Shown here: positions 47,081-58,706 of the stretch, in pieces
Position numbering within the stretch: the first letter of the stretch is position 1
Layout: each line of letters begins with the position of its first letter
NCBI GenBank assembly: GCA_023935145.1
Contig: CM043698.1
Coordinates: 14,058,001-14,122,000 of the forward strand
Reading direction: 5' to 3'
Length of the DNA: 64,000 nt
Source of the DNA: Bretschneidera sinensis
Taxonomy: Eukaryota; Streptophyta; Magnoliopsida; Brassicales; Akaniaceae
Translations under genes and position numbers: made by a program
The notes under the pieces: generated by a model
Seen by the model: the letters and a program-made list of their open reading frames with translations, nothing else
The model's database searches: none
What the model was told of the DNA's origin: nothing

Positions 47081-48510
47081 CCGTTTGGGAACCTGGATTT
47101 TGATCCTGTGAATTTGTATTTGGAATTTCAAATCGAAATCCACTGTTTGGAATCATTTTAAATGTATGAATTTGAATTTTAGAAAAATACAGGGTGGATT
47201 TAAGAGGCTTGAATTCGTATATTTTAAATTGTTTCTAGATCCTCGTATTTTCCCAATTTCACACCATACGCATACTCTAAATCCTCCTCCCCTTCGCCTC
47301 GACGACCAACCACAGAATTTTGGAATCTAACACTAGTCTACGTCTCCACCGGATTGTCTAACTCGAAACGGTGTGCTACCAACGGGTCATCCAAGCTAGT
47401 CCAGTAGCGGCCCCCACTGCCGTTTTTGGTCCGCTTTGCCACATCGCGCATCGGCGGCGTAAACTGGAAGTTCGGTGGCATGATTAAGCGGCTCCAGATG
47501 TCGATCGGAGCCAAGATCCGGGTCAATGAGGCCCCGGCTGAGTCACCCAATCGGGTCATAACTTTCATCGCCCAAAACGCCCTGACATCGAAAGCGCGAC
47601 CAAGGACGCGACAGTAACGAGCGCTGAGAGGGGGAGAAGGATAAAATGGTTCAAGGTATTAAATCGGTCCCAAATGTACAGTAAAGCTTATAAGATCATT
47701 CAATTTTTCAGTTTAACTAAACTATTGAGATTATATTCGAGTAGGCAATAAATCCTCCCCACGCAGATAGAATTGTAAGCCCATAGAGATGAGAGAGAGG
47801 GAGAGATATAGGTGGCGGCAATATAGAGAAACAAAAAATGATGTTTAGGTCCTCTTTAAAAGTTGGGCAACTTTAAGTTAAAAACTTATTTTTAAAAAGA
47901 AAATCAAAAACTTAATTAAATTAAATTAAATTACTTATTACTTAGTATTTAACTATTATTTAATAAAATTTTAGTTAATTTAATTTAATTAAGTTTTTGA
48001 TAATTTTTAAAAAATAAACTCTAACTAAAATTTGTTTTTAAACTGAATCCAAACATGATAAAAATAATCCTAACACAATAAAATACATTCTAATACATGT
48101 TGAAACCAATTTACAAGTAAATTTATAACGGTAAAACAAAAATTGTACGAATTAATATTAATTGATTTTTATTTCAATAATTTTTTTACAGGTATTTCAA
48201 TAATTTGTTAGTGTTTTTAATGGATTTGTTTAATTTAACTATATACACATATTAAGAATAAACTATTCAGAAGCACTTTTAAGAGGGATGGTAAAATCTA
48301 ACAACTAAAAAAGAGAGGGATAGTTAAAAAAACTTGAAAATATGTTCATAATCAAATACAAAATCATACAAATTTTAACTTGTCCAAACAATGAATTTAA
48401 AATCGTATATCTTAAATTCATAGTGGTTATATTTTTTCCAAACAATGAATTTTTAAATAAATGTATTTAAAATATACATATCAAATACAAATTCAAGTTT
48501 CCAAACGCAA
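47081..48510. mobile_element. Candidate inverted-repeat element carrying a KH-domain fragment
   Basis: Sequence at 47081-47220 (CCGTTTGGGAACCTGG, AATTTGTATTTGG, CACTGTTTGGAATCA) recurs inverted at about 48340-48510 (reading from the right: GCGTTTGGAAACTTG, AATTTGTATTTG, CATTGTTTGG). The about 1.1 kb between has a GC-rich insert with a KH coding fragment and then AT-rich filler. No transposase and no clear target-site duplication were found, so class is open. Confidence 0.45.
47420..47617 (+). pseudogene. KH-domain gene fragment
   Basis: Frame ending TSKARPRTRQ-stop contains SRIGGVNWKFGGMIKRLQ and IGAKIRVNEAPAESPNRVIT, which align well with the first KH domain of plant HEN4/FLK-type RNA-binding proteins. 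The nucleic-acid-binding GXXG loop is altered: the family's GVIGKSG appears as GVNWKFG. No start, no partner domains and no surrounding exons are seen. GC content is far above the flanks, so it was copied from a GC-rich gene. Not functional. Confidence 0.75.
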
Positions 48511-48547
48511 CTTAAAATTTTGTTGTTTGAAAATAAAATTAAGTACT

Positions 48548-49560
48548 AATTTTTGGGACATCCCTCAATTGCTAACACTATTTCAACATTAATCCGAATG
48601 TATTTTTTTCATTAAAAAAATATGAGCGTATTTCAACATTTTAAGTTTGGTTGGATTTAATGTTAAGAGAATGCTCAAATTTTGAACATTGACGAATAAT
48701 TATTTGTCTTTTATATTTTATGGTGCCTTCAGGGAAAAAAAAAGTAATTTATCTTTGATGGTAAATTTTTACATCTTATGATAAAAAAAAAGTACCATCA
48801 AATATATGTTTTATTTACAAACTAACATCTTAGCACGCACTATGCACGTATTAATCTGCTCTTTTATGTGATAAAACAATATACTAATAATTATCTTCTT
48901 ACCTATAAGTATGTCAAGCATGATAGTCATATATTCTACATTGAGTGTGATAGTGGAAAAAAAAATATGAAAAAAATATGTGAAAAGTTTGAGTCAATTG
49001 AGTTACATATATATAACCTTATTAATAAAAATAAACACTATTTTTTGGGACATCCCTCAATTTCAATACCATTTCAACTTTAATCCAAGTGTATTTTTTT
49101 CATTAAAAAAATATGAATGTATTTCAATATTTAAGTTTGGTTGGATTTAATGTTAAAGAGATCAGATTTAAGCTTAAGAGAATGCTCAATTCTTGAAGAT
49201 TTATGAATAGTTATTTATCTTTTCTATTTTAGGGTGCTTTGAGGGGAAAAAAGCAATTTATCTTTAATGGTAAATATATTTATTTGGTGGTAAATTTTGA
49301 CATCTTAAGATAAAAACAAAAAAAAAATTATCATCAAATATATGTGTTTTATTTACAAATTAGTATCTCAACACGCGCTATGCGAGTGTTAATCTACTAT
49401 TTTATGTAATAAAAATATGCTAAAAATTATCTTCTTACCTATAAGCATGTCAAGTATAATGGTTATATGTTCTCCTATTGGGTAGGATGGTGTGAGAAAA
49501 AAATATGGAAGAAAGATGTAGAGAGTTGGAGTCAATTGAGTTACATATGTACCCTTATTT
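48548..49560. repeat. Tandem duplication of about 490 bp, AT-rich
   Basis: Copy 1 starts near 48548 and copy 2 near 49037. Both begin TTTTTGGGACATCCCTCAATT and share TTTAAGTTTGGTTGGATTTAATGTTA, ATCTT(G/A)ATGGTAAAT and ATTATCTTCTTACCTATAAG. Copy 2 has a short insertion near 49160. Non-coding. Confidence 0.9.
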
Positions 49561-51294
49561 AAATATTTGATTTATATATTTAAGTAGAATTCAATGGACA
49601 TTTTAAAAAGTGAAGACCAAACGAAGATTATGACTTTATTAATAGTATATAAATTTTACCATTAAATGAGTAAGTTAATCACAAAAGACATTGTTTTATT
49701 TAAAAGACACCAGAATAGTAATCTTACTTGAAATATTTCAAAAGTCTTATTTTTATTCTTATAGCGAACGAAAGAAAATTATTTATCTTTCTTTTTCTTG
49801 TATTTTCCCTACTTTTTCTTATTATTTATTTATTTTATAATACCAACCAAAATTAGTTTATTACTTTATTGCAATATGGAAAAACAATGGAAGTTTTATC
49901 AATGCCCTAGCTCACATATAAAGTATAAACTAGTAGTATCATTTAATTATGTTGATAAAGTCACATCACTAGTTTCAATATTCCTTCGTTCACAAGTGTT
50001 GACAAATTAAAATATAGTAGTCAGATTGATAGTTACATTTAGTTCATGGATCTTTCTGAAAATTAAAATAGCATAGACCAGTTCAATATTTCTTTTAGAA
50101 AAAAGCTTGCTATGTTATCAAATACTCCACTATTTACTGCAGTAAAAATAGATTATAGTTTATAAAGTAGTTTTTGACCCGTTTATATATAAATTGTTTA
50201 ATGTTAAAGTAATTTTTCTTATCTAAATTCAATTTTTTTTTTAAAATCATAAACATTTAAGGAGGAAAGGTAAACCAAATCAATTTGGAAACCATAAAAC
50301 CAAACTACTGTTTGGTATAAAAACAGTTTTCTTTTTGCCCACAGGAAAGAGAAATTGAGTGATCAAAATGAGAAAACACGGCAAGATCATTAAGGGACAC
50401 AAAGGTCAAAAGGGAATTTCCAAATCAGATGATGACGTCAGCTCAGACATTCCATCAGACACGGCGGACGGGAGTCGCCTCTACAATCAACACGCAATAA
50501 ATATCTAATTTTTACGCACCGAGAGAAATGAGAATAGTGCTCTCTCTTCTCTCTCACTATTTTATTCTCTGTTTGGCATTTCTCCAAATCAATTCAGTCA
50601 AAAACCCAACACTTCCACGAGATTTCCTTTTCTTGCAGTTTTTTTTTTTTTTAATTTGTGGAAATTCATATCGTTTACTTGTTTGGTCCAGAAAGAATTA
50701 TTGTCTCTATCTATCTCCCTCTCATTCTCTTTGACTGTTACTTATAATCCAACTTTGCGTTCCCTTTTGGCTCTCTTTACAACATTTTCTCTTCTATCTC
50801 TTCGTTGGTGTCTCAGAATTCGGTTTGTCTTTTGAATAGGTATCTTTCTTATCTTCTCTGTTCAATGTTTTGTTATAATTTTATAGCAGAATTATGTTAT
50901 GATAAAAGTGGGTTATCTTTAATTTTTTTAGATAAGTGAGAAGTGGATTATCTTACGTTGGGGTTCGCTTTAATTTTCTGCTTGGCTGGTTGGTTTGAAA
51001 ATTGAGGAAAAGAAAGAGAGATGTCCTTTTTTTTTCTTTGTTTATCAGTCCTATGATTCTTTGCTGTTTTATATTGCATAAAATGAAAATTCAGTTTAGT
51101 CAAGTAGTTGTTGTACTAGTCATCTTATTTCATTTTAATTTGTGCTTTTCATTTTGAGTTCTATCTAATTTTCATCATTTTTTTGGTCCCTTTATTATGG
51201 ATTTCATATCTACCAAACAGACCCTGAATCTATCTGAGTTTCTTTGTCAGGTTTATATTTAGGTGTTTCTCAGAATTAAAGTGTAGCAAAAAAA
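49561..51294 (+). promoter_or_regulatory. Upstream region and 5' leader of PSI1-like gene
   Basis: From 49561 to about 50330 AT-rich DNA with nothing recognised. A palindromic bZIP site TGACGTCA lies at 50433-50440. The CT-rich stretch from about 50530 to 50830 looks like 5' UTR, and the region to 51294 probably includes a leader intron (possible donor AATAG|GTATC near 50840, acceptors TTTGTCAG or TTTCTCAG before the ATG). Confidence 0.5.
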
Positions 51295-54200
51295 ATGGGA
51301 GGGGTTTTCTCTGGTGGAACAACTAGTAAAAATGTAAAACTAGGAGAGAAGAAGACTACTGGATTTTCAGGGAAACTGAAGTCAATAAAGAGCTTTAGTA
51401 AGCAAAAAGAGAATTCTCAATCTTACTCAGATTCGAATCTGGATGATTATGGAAAGACACCGCAGAGGAATGAATCGAGCGAGCTAAGGTTGTCGTTTTC
51501 AAGTGAATTGAAGCCATCAACACCTGCTAAGTCAGGGACTAGAAAGGTTTGTTTGTTTATTTGATACATGATGTTGCCTGTTTGCAAATGCTTATATTCC
51601 GTATTTTTGATATAGATGTATACATATCTTTAATAAAGGAAAATGTTGAATTTGTATTGCATAAATTTGAATTCTGCTTTCTTTTAGGAGAATATAGTTC
51701 CTCCATGGGCGAGTGACATTTTCGCTCGATTTATCTTTGTTTGTTTATGCTTACCTTTCTCCATTTCTGGTTAACCAGAAGAGCTCCTTTCTCGGACGAG
51801 CTGGCATTGTAGGCCTAGAAAGGGCGGTAGAAGTTTTAGACACACTTGGAAGTAGCATGTCAAATTTGAATGCCGGCAGTGGGTTTGTCTCTGGTATGGC
51901 TTCAAGAGGAAATCAAGTGTCTATATTGGCATTTGAAGTAGCTAACACAATAGCAAAAGGTGCAAGCTTGTTGCAATCTCTTTCAGAAGAAAATGTACAG
52001 TTCTTGAAGAAGGAGATATTACATTCAGAAGGAGTAAGTCAGTTAGTTTCCACAGATATGAATGAGTTGCTAAGCATTGCTGCTGCTGACAAAAGGTTTG
52101 CTTATTGTTGGAAAATAATTCGCCTTTGCTTTGAGCTGTGCCTTTCCCTTAATGATTAGTCTTTCAATTTAGTTGCAGCAGTTTTCATCTTTTATTATTC
52201 CTTTCGTGTAGGGAGGAATTGGATGCTTTCTCACGGGAAGTAATTAGGTTTGGAAATTTATGTAAAGATCCACAATGGCACAACCTGGGTCGATATTTTT
52301 CAAAGTAATGTAGATTTCTTATGATGCATTAGTTTGACGATATACTACTGTAGTTTACTGACAAGGAGTTAGATTTCTTCGTCTGATTGTAATATTTCAG
52401 ATTAGATTCAGACTATCCGAACAATAAACAACTTAGAGCCGAGGCAGAAATGACAATGCAAGAGTTAACAAATCTTGCTCAGCATACTTCTGTAAGTTTA
52501 TTCTGCTAGAATTTTGCTTTTATACTGTATATTTGCTTCAGCTATTGGCGATGTTTGGTAAACTTTTTAAATTTGTCTTAAATCATCCTAAATTAAATAA
52601 AGCCTTATTTATCATAATACCCAACTCACCAACCCACTACTCACTTTAAGCAACTTTGCTTAAATCAATATTTAAAAAAGTTTCCAAACATTGACGTTAT
52701 GTTCTTGGGATGCCATGGCTATCAAAATTTGATCTTCCTGCATAAATGCTGAATGCTACTTATAAAGAAAAATAAGATATTTTTGCAATTAATGCTTCCT
52801 TTTCTCTTAGAAATTTTATAAGTGAATGATATCAGAACTAGTCTTGGGTCTTGCTAAGCTTTAGTTTTAGTTTGTTTTGTTAACTTGCAGGTGCTAACTT
52901 TTTTTATTTGTACAGGAATTATATCATGAGTTGCATGCTTTGGGAAGATTTGAACAAGATTATCGGCGAATGCTTGAGGAAGTAGAGGCCGTACATCTCC
53001 CTAGAAGAGGTCAGGATAGATAACCTTTTTTTTCTCTCTATCATACATTTCTTAGATATGCGTGGTAAAAATATGTGAAAATTAAAACTTCGGTATAGTA
53101 GTAGGATGTGAGGCGATGTTATTATTCGGGTCAGTTTAATTTGGGTTGTGTACAATTGCACCAGCATGACTATCTTTTCACACTACAAGAATCCTTCCTT
53201 AGGAGTGAAAATATTCCTGTTATGATTTTTAGGGAAGGTATGGGTTTGACTGATTGCTAGTTAATCTTTCTTCTCGTTGGCATTTAATTATTGTTCTCTG
53301 TTTTTTTGGTAATTAACTTATTTTACACATATGGTATGCTTAGGTGGGCCTTTCTTTTCATTTTACAACTGTCTGGTTAATTTTTTTCCCCTGCTTACTC
53401 TGTTACTAGTTCTGTTGTAAATGGTTTCAGTTGTTCATCACTGTTTTCCGATGCTACATGTCTAATATCCTTCTTCAAACCTTCTGACCATGATGGAACC
53501 ATACTTTTTATTAACATCTAATTTTCGTTGAATTGTAGGAGAGAATCTCATGATGTTACAAAGTGAGCTAAGACAACAAAGAAAGTTTGTAAGGAGCTTG
53601 AAAAAGAAATCTCTTTGGTCTAGGAATTTAGAGGAGGTATATGATTATTAGCTTCTCATTATAATTTCCAAAATACTGAATGTACAATAAGTCATAGAGG
53701 AACTTCAATATTTAGGATTTCTTCCACAGGACACAGTCGAATGTCTTTTTCTGTAAAGTCAACGAAAATTGAAACTTTTCTTGATCATATTCTGTTCATT
53801 GCAGATCATGGAGAAGCTCGTTGATATAGTTACCTATATACATCAAGCAATCATGGAAGCATTTGTAAATAATGGTATGATTCAACTTCTTATGATGGAA
53901 TTAAAAATCGGCCATCACTTGACTTGTTAACTATGAACTATGTACATGCCTGTTCATTCCAATGCATATTTATATTTTTTTACTTCCCCAGCCCCTCTCC
54001 CTGGCCTAAGGACTTGATGGTTGAAGTTTCTTTACTTCCCCAACATGTTTTCTCATGTGCACATAACTTGTTATTGAATGAAGCTATTGAAGTACTGAGT
54101 TCTAAAGGGAACATATTCTCTGCAAACTGCTCTCCATAAAATATGCTTATTTTTATAGCTTAATTATGGTTCAAATTGTCCTCTGATTGAAACAAAAATT

Positions 54201-56385
54201 CCTTAGTTGTGATATTCAGTGGCTGGAAAGCAAAAGATTTTGCAGGTTCTGTTGGCATTTTCATTGCAGAGCCTATTCCAAACTTAAGATTCTTGGTAAA
54301 ATGGAAACTTTTGCAGTAAACTACATTTTGATTGTTTGTAAATCTCCTTGAGGCTGAATTTAGAGTTGTCTTTGCATTTTTTTGTTACCTACAACTTGCC
54401 TTGGTTTTGTACAAAATATTGATTATCCAGTTTCCTTTAGTGCTGAATTATCTTTCGTTGCAGCCTTTGCCTGTTAAGTATGCGATGGTTATGTTGTGGA
54501 CTCGCAATGTTTTAATCAATGCTGCCTTCTCTTTTTATTGCAGCCTTTTCCAATTAAGTAGGCAAATATTACGTTGTGGATTCTCAATGTTCCAACTTCC
54601 TATCAATGTTGTATTCTGTTTTTCCTTCTCTTTCTTGACTGGATTTCCTAATCATTAAGCATTTTCTGTCTATAAGACCAGTCATTCCTCCCGCCAATCA
54701 GCTAATTCCTATCATCTATGTGAAGACAAAATTAGATTCATTGTGAAAAATTGAAGTTTGGAATGTTACCATTTCATATTGAAATTCTACCCATGGGAAG
54801 AATATCAGAAACCCTTCTTACTGCATCTTTTGTTCATGCCAATACAACAAACTTGCCATTATCTGTGAATTTGCTAATGTTCTTATTCAACACCTCATTG
54901 GCTATGAGTCATGAGGATGTACTGTTGGTTTTGAGAGATATGCTTCAGATAATTTCGTGTTCTTATGGAGTTGTCTACTCATGGTAGGTTTGATACTTGT
55001 TAGCAAGGAGTCCAGTAAAAGTCCGGAAAGATTAGGTGTAGCTGGTCTTGCATTACATTATGCTAATATAATCAATCAGATGGATAACCTAGTAAGTTTC
55101 AATCTTTTCTTCAGGCAATTTTTTATTTATTGTGGTTTTATAATTTTTCCAGATTGAATTTCTGATGGAAAATTTGTTTATTTAGGCATCTCGTCCGACC
55201 TTCCTTCCACCTAACATGAGGGACACATTATATCATGGGTTGCCAACCAGTGTTAAGACAGCTCTACGTTCCCTGTTGCAGTCTGTTAATGCCAAGGAAG
55301 AGGTATGTCTATAGAATAGTTGGCTTAGAAAATGCTAACGTCTATGATAATCATCATTTTTTGAAATTGTCATCTACATTTTCTTTCTCTGCTTTCTGGA
55401 GCTTGAAGATAAGTTTTCCTTTCTTCTGTTGCACACTTAACATGTGCATATTATTACCATTATTGCTTAATTGCTTCACATTGTTCTTTTCTGCAGCTCT
55501 CAGTATCTCAGGTCAAAGTTGAAATGGAGAAGACACTCGAGTGGCTTGTCCCACTTGCCACGAATACAACCAAGTAAACTCATTTCTTTGCCTTTGCTTG
55601 CATTTATTATAGCTGAAAGATTCCATTTTCTCACTAATGCTTTGAAAATTTCCCCCTAAATCTTATTCCTACTGTTTTGCATTTGTATTTGATTCTTTTC
55701 CTTTTGTGGCATTTGGTAACAGAGCACATCAGGGTTTTGGGTGGGTAGGAGAATGGGCAAGCACAAGGTCAGTATCTCTCTCCCTCTCTAAACCTCATTC
55801 TGGTCTATCTGTGTCTTTTAGATTAATTACCTTCACTACTTACTCAGCAGAATGAGGTTTCATGGTGTTTGCTCTTTGTTCGACAGCAACGAGTTCAGCA
55901 AGAGTACTACAGCTAACAACACTAACCTGTCACGTCTCCAGACACTCTACCATGCAGATAAACTGAAGATGGACGCATACATCCTTGAGTTGGTGACATG
56001 GCTTCATCGTTTGATCAGCTTAGTAAGACATAGAGATCATGGTTTCAAGCCTACTCTGTCTGTTTGTTCTCCGACTGGTAAGGGGCTCGTTTTTCACTCT
56101 AAGATGCAGCCATCTCTATTCCTGAACAACGGCACTAAATCCAACGAGACAGAACTTTCTCAAGAAGACAGAAATTTGTTGGACAAAGTGAGTAGGAGAA
56201 GATTGATTCCTGGAATGAGTAAGAGTCAGGAATTTGCTTTGACAAAGAACAGAGGATCCAAAGTTTGGGTGTTGAGTCGGAGCACTGGGAGCTCTCCTAA
56301 TAAAGAACTGAGTGCAAGACAGACATTAGAGCATCCAAAGGCTAATATATTGGATGTAATGGATGGATTAGATTTCGCATTTTGA
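51295..56385 (+). CDS. PSI1-like protein (DUF3475 and DUF668)
   Basis: Member of the plant PSK SIMULATOR family, implicated in growth downstream of phytosulfokine and brassinosteroid; the biochemical role is unknown. Twelve exons: 51295-51546, 51779-52095, 52212-52304, 52401-52491, 52916-53009, 53539-53636, 53805-53874, 54988-55091, 55186-55302, 55497-55573, 55723-55767 and 55887-56385, totalling 1857 nt and 618 residues. It starts MGGVFSGG, a likely N-myristoylation signal. DUF3475 follows (ILAFEVANTIAKGASL, about residue 130), then DUF668 (RLGVAGLALHYANIINQMD, about 350). All introns are GT-AG. The start of exon 2 is the least certain: I used TTAACCAG|AAGAGC; an alternative acceptor at 51687 would change the frame. 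The 1.1 kb intron 7 is transposon-free by eye. Confidence 0.9.
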
Positions 56386-56964
56386 GATTCGTTTGATTTT
56401 GAAAATCTCTTTTGAGCCTCTGTTTCCATTACTTAATCAGGTGTAGATTTTCTTTTTTAAGATCAGATATGGTACCCATTTTTTGGTATATAGTATATAC
56501 CCTCCTGTATGTTGGTATTATGTTTTCTTTTACTAAACAGATACTCAAGAATTTATTTTGTTTACCAAAAGTAAAAGAGATAAGAATGATATTAACATCT
56601 GATCATCTGGGATTGAAAAATGCTACCTTGTAAGATTCCCATATTCATGAATCTTGATTGAGTTGGCACAAGAGAGCCTCTTTCATCTTGATTGAAATTG
56701 GGAATGGGAAATTCTTGCTAGGTTTTTAAGGAAATGGTAATGCCAAAAAGAGACTAAAGCACAATACCATTTGATGTTACCAATTATCTTTATCATATCA
56801 ACTCACTTGTATATTCTTCTTGTTATATATGTTCTTACCTTAACTTACTATATACGTTTTGAACTAATTCTATGCACACTTTAGAAGTGAAAACAGTCAT
56901 CTACTCATGTTATTTCAAATGGGTTTAATTTCCATAGCCGTTTTCAGTCAATAGCACTGCATTC
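56386..56964. other. 3' flank of PSI1-like gene
   Basis: Presumed 3' UTR followed by AT-rich intergenic DNA. No gene seen. Confidence 0.45.
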
Positions 56965-57250
56965 TTGCAGCTTTCCGTTGATACAAAGTGTCTCATTCTC
57001 CAACTCTTTTATATTGACTACATTCCTCAATCTCTCAACACTTTTCTTAGTGACCTCAATGGGACTTTCGTTGGTGTTGAGGTTGAAAGAGATGTTACAA
57101 AGTTAAGAGCTGATTATGGACTTCAATGCAGTCGAACTGCGGATGTTTGAGAACTGACTTTAAGCCGCTGGCCTTTAATGTTCTATAGGAAGCCTGGTTT
57201 AAAGGATGTCGCTTCCCGAGTAGTGGGGCTTCAAATGCCAAAACCTAAAG
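56965..57250 (+). pseudogene. Werner-like 3'-5' exonuclease fragment
   Basis: After a good acceptor (TTCTTGCAG) the frame reads LSVDTKCLILQLFYIDYIPQ and FVGVEVERDVTKLRADYGLQ, matching the middle of plant WRN-exonuclease-like proteins (DnaQ fold, DEDD class). The frame then hits TGA where the family usually has Arg before Glu-Leu, consistent with CGA to TGA. Similarity continues past the stop (GLKDVASRVVGLQM). The first acidic motif region and the C-terminal catalytic part are missing. A dead fragment. Confidence 0.75.
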
Positions 57251-58706
57251 CTTGTTGTGCTCATGTACAGAGCACATCAAATCTTTCTCTTTCCCTTTCC
57301 AATCTTCTGACTCAACCTGTATAATAGTCCCAACTGCTCCTACTTTCAATTGCATTGATTTTGTTCTATATAATGTCTCCCTAACAAATCTACATTCACC
57401 ATAGAATTTGTTTATATAATACATATCGATGCAGATCTTCGAGACCACAAAGCATAGGTGAAGCTCTTTCTTCTCACCATTCTCTCATCTTCTCTATTAA
57501 AAATCCTTCACAAGCTCCTTTCACCAGCTGGAGCTGTTGAAAACACCACAAAACCATAAGTACTAGCAGGTCCCCAACAGAGTGAAAAAGAAAATATTCC
57601 TCATCCATATGACGCTGCTATTCCTAACAAGAACCATCCTTTTGAGCAGCCTATGGAAAACCAAGAGCAACAATCTCAACTGGGCTACCCACAGCCACAA
57701 GGACAGAACTATTCACAGCAAAACCTGACCATTTGAGGCTAATTATAATAACCAGGCAAGGTCTAGTGGACAACAGCCCCTTTGATGTCGATTAAAGGAA
57801 TTGTTACTGTCACCATATTTACTTGGCTATCAATGGTTTTCTTGCTTAGTCTACCACCTAACCAAATATAGGGTTATGCACAACCCCCAGACGTATGAAT
57901 GGGATAAAACTGAAGAAATTTTTAACTTACGGTTTAAAATGTGTATTCCTTCAAATAGGGATCAGATTGGTATAAATGGGAGTGCCCAATTGTCGTAACC
58001 AGGCTTGGAGCGGACGCTCATCTCGCATTTTTATTGCGAGCAATGACCACTCATCATATCCCGTTAACCGCCTGAAGGATCATGCTTAAATCAATATTTA
58101 CTTCCTTGTTTTATAGGGAAGATGTCAGCTCACATCTTTCCTCAAACCGATGTGGGATTATGGCATTAAGCAGCAACACAGCCATGCACCTTAACAGCCT
58201 ATATGGTAAACTAACGCTTTAGAAGAATGGCTATAAAAGTCGGGCAAAACTTAGTAAAGAATCTGGCACCCATCATCACATATATTATACAAAAATTACC
58301 AATCGCTATTGAGATGTTGGTTTCACACAGGACAATGAATCCAACCCTTATCCTTCATTTCTTCACACTTTATTTAATATTTACTAACAGAGAAATTAAA
58401 CCTTGAGCATATCACAAGAAAAAGAATTACATATTGTAATTAAATTCAATAAAGATCTAACAAAATAAAAATCCATTTATGTAAAAAAAATACTTTTTGC
58501 AATGGAATTTTGATATATATATATATATGTGGCATTTGTTCATATCCCTACTAATAAAAAACAAATAATGAAACAATGATCCACTGATGCATTATGCATA
58601 AAAAAGTATCCATATGACCTATTCATTCTACTAGTACTACTATAATTCGAGCAAAATTCCCTAAAATTGGCTATAATTCGAGGAAAAAAAAGGTTCAAAA
58701 GAGAAA
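57251..58706. other. Intergenic region with a possible coding remnant
   Basis: At about 57570-57750 a Gln/Pro-rich frame (NIPHPYDAAIPNKNHPFEQP, QLGYPQPQGQNYSQQN) ends in a stop. It looks like an old coding remnant but I cannot place its family. Near 58145 CCTCAAACCGATGTGGGATT resembles a common plant LTR/TRIM end. The rest is AT-rich and featureless. Confidence 0.4.

Noticed and set aside
51713..52159. A separate gene starting within PSI1 intron 1
   Set aside because: Its conserved part is exon 2 of the PSI1-like gene; the leading residues are intron sequence read through.
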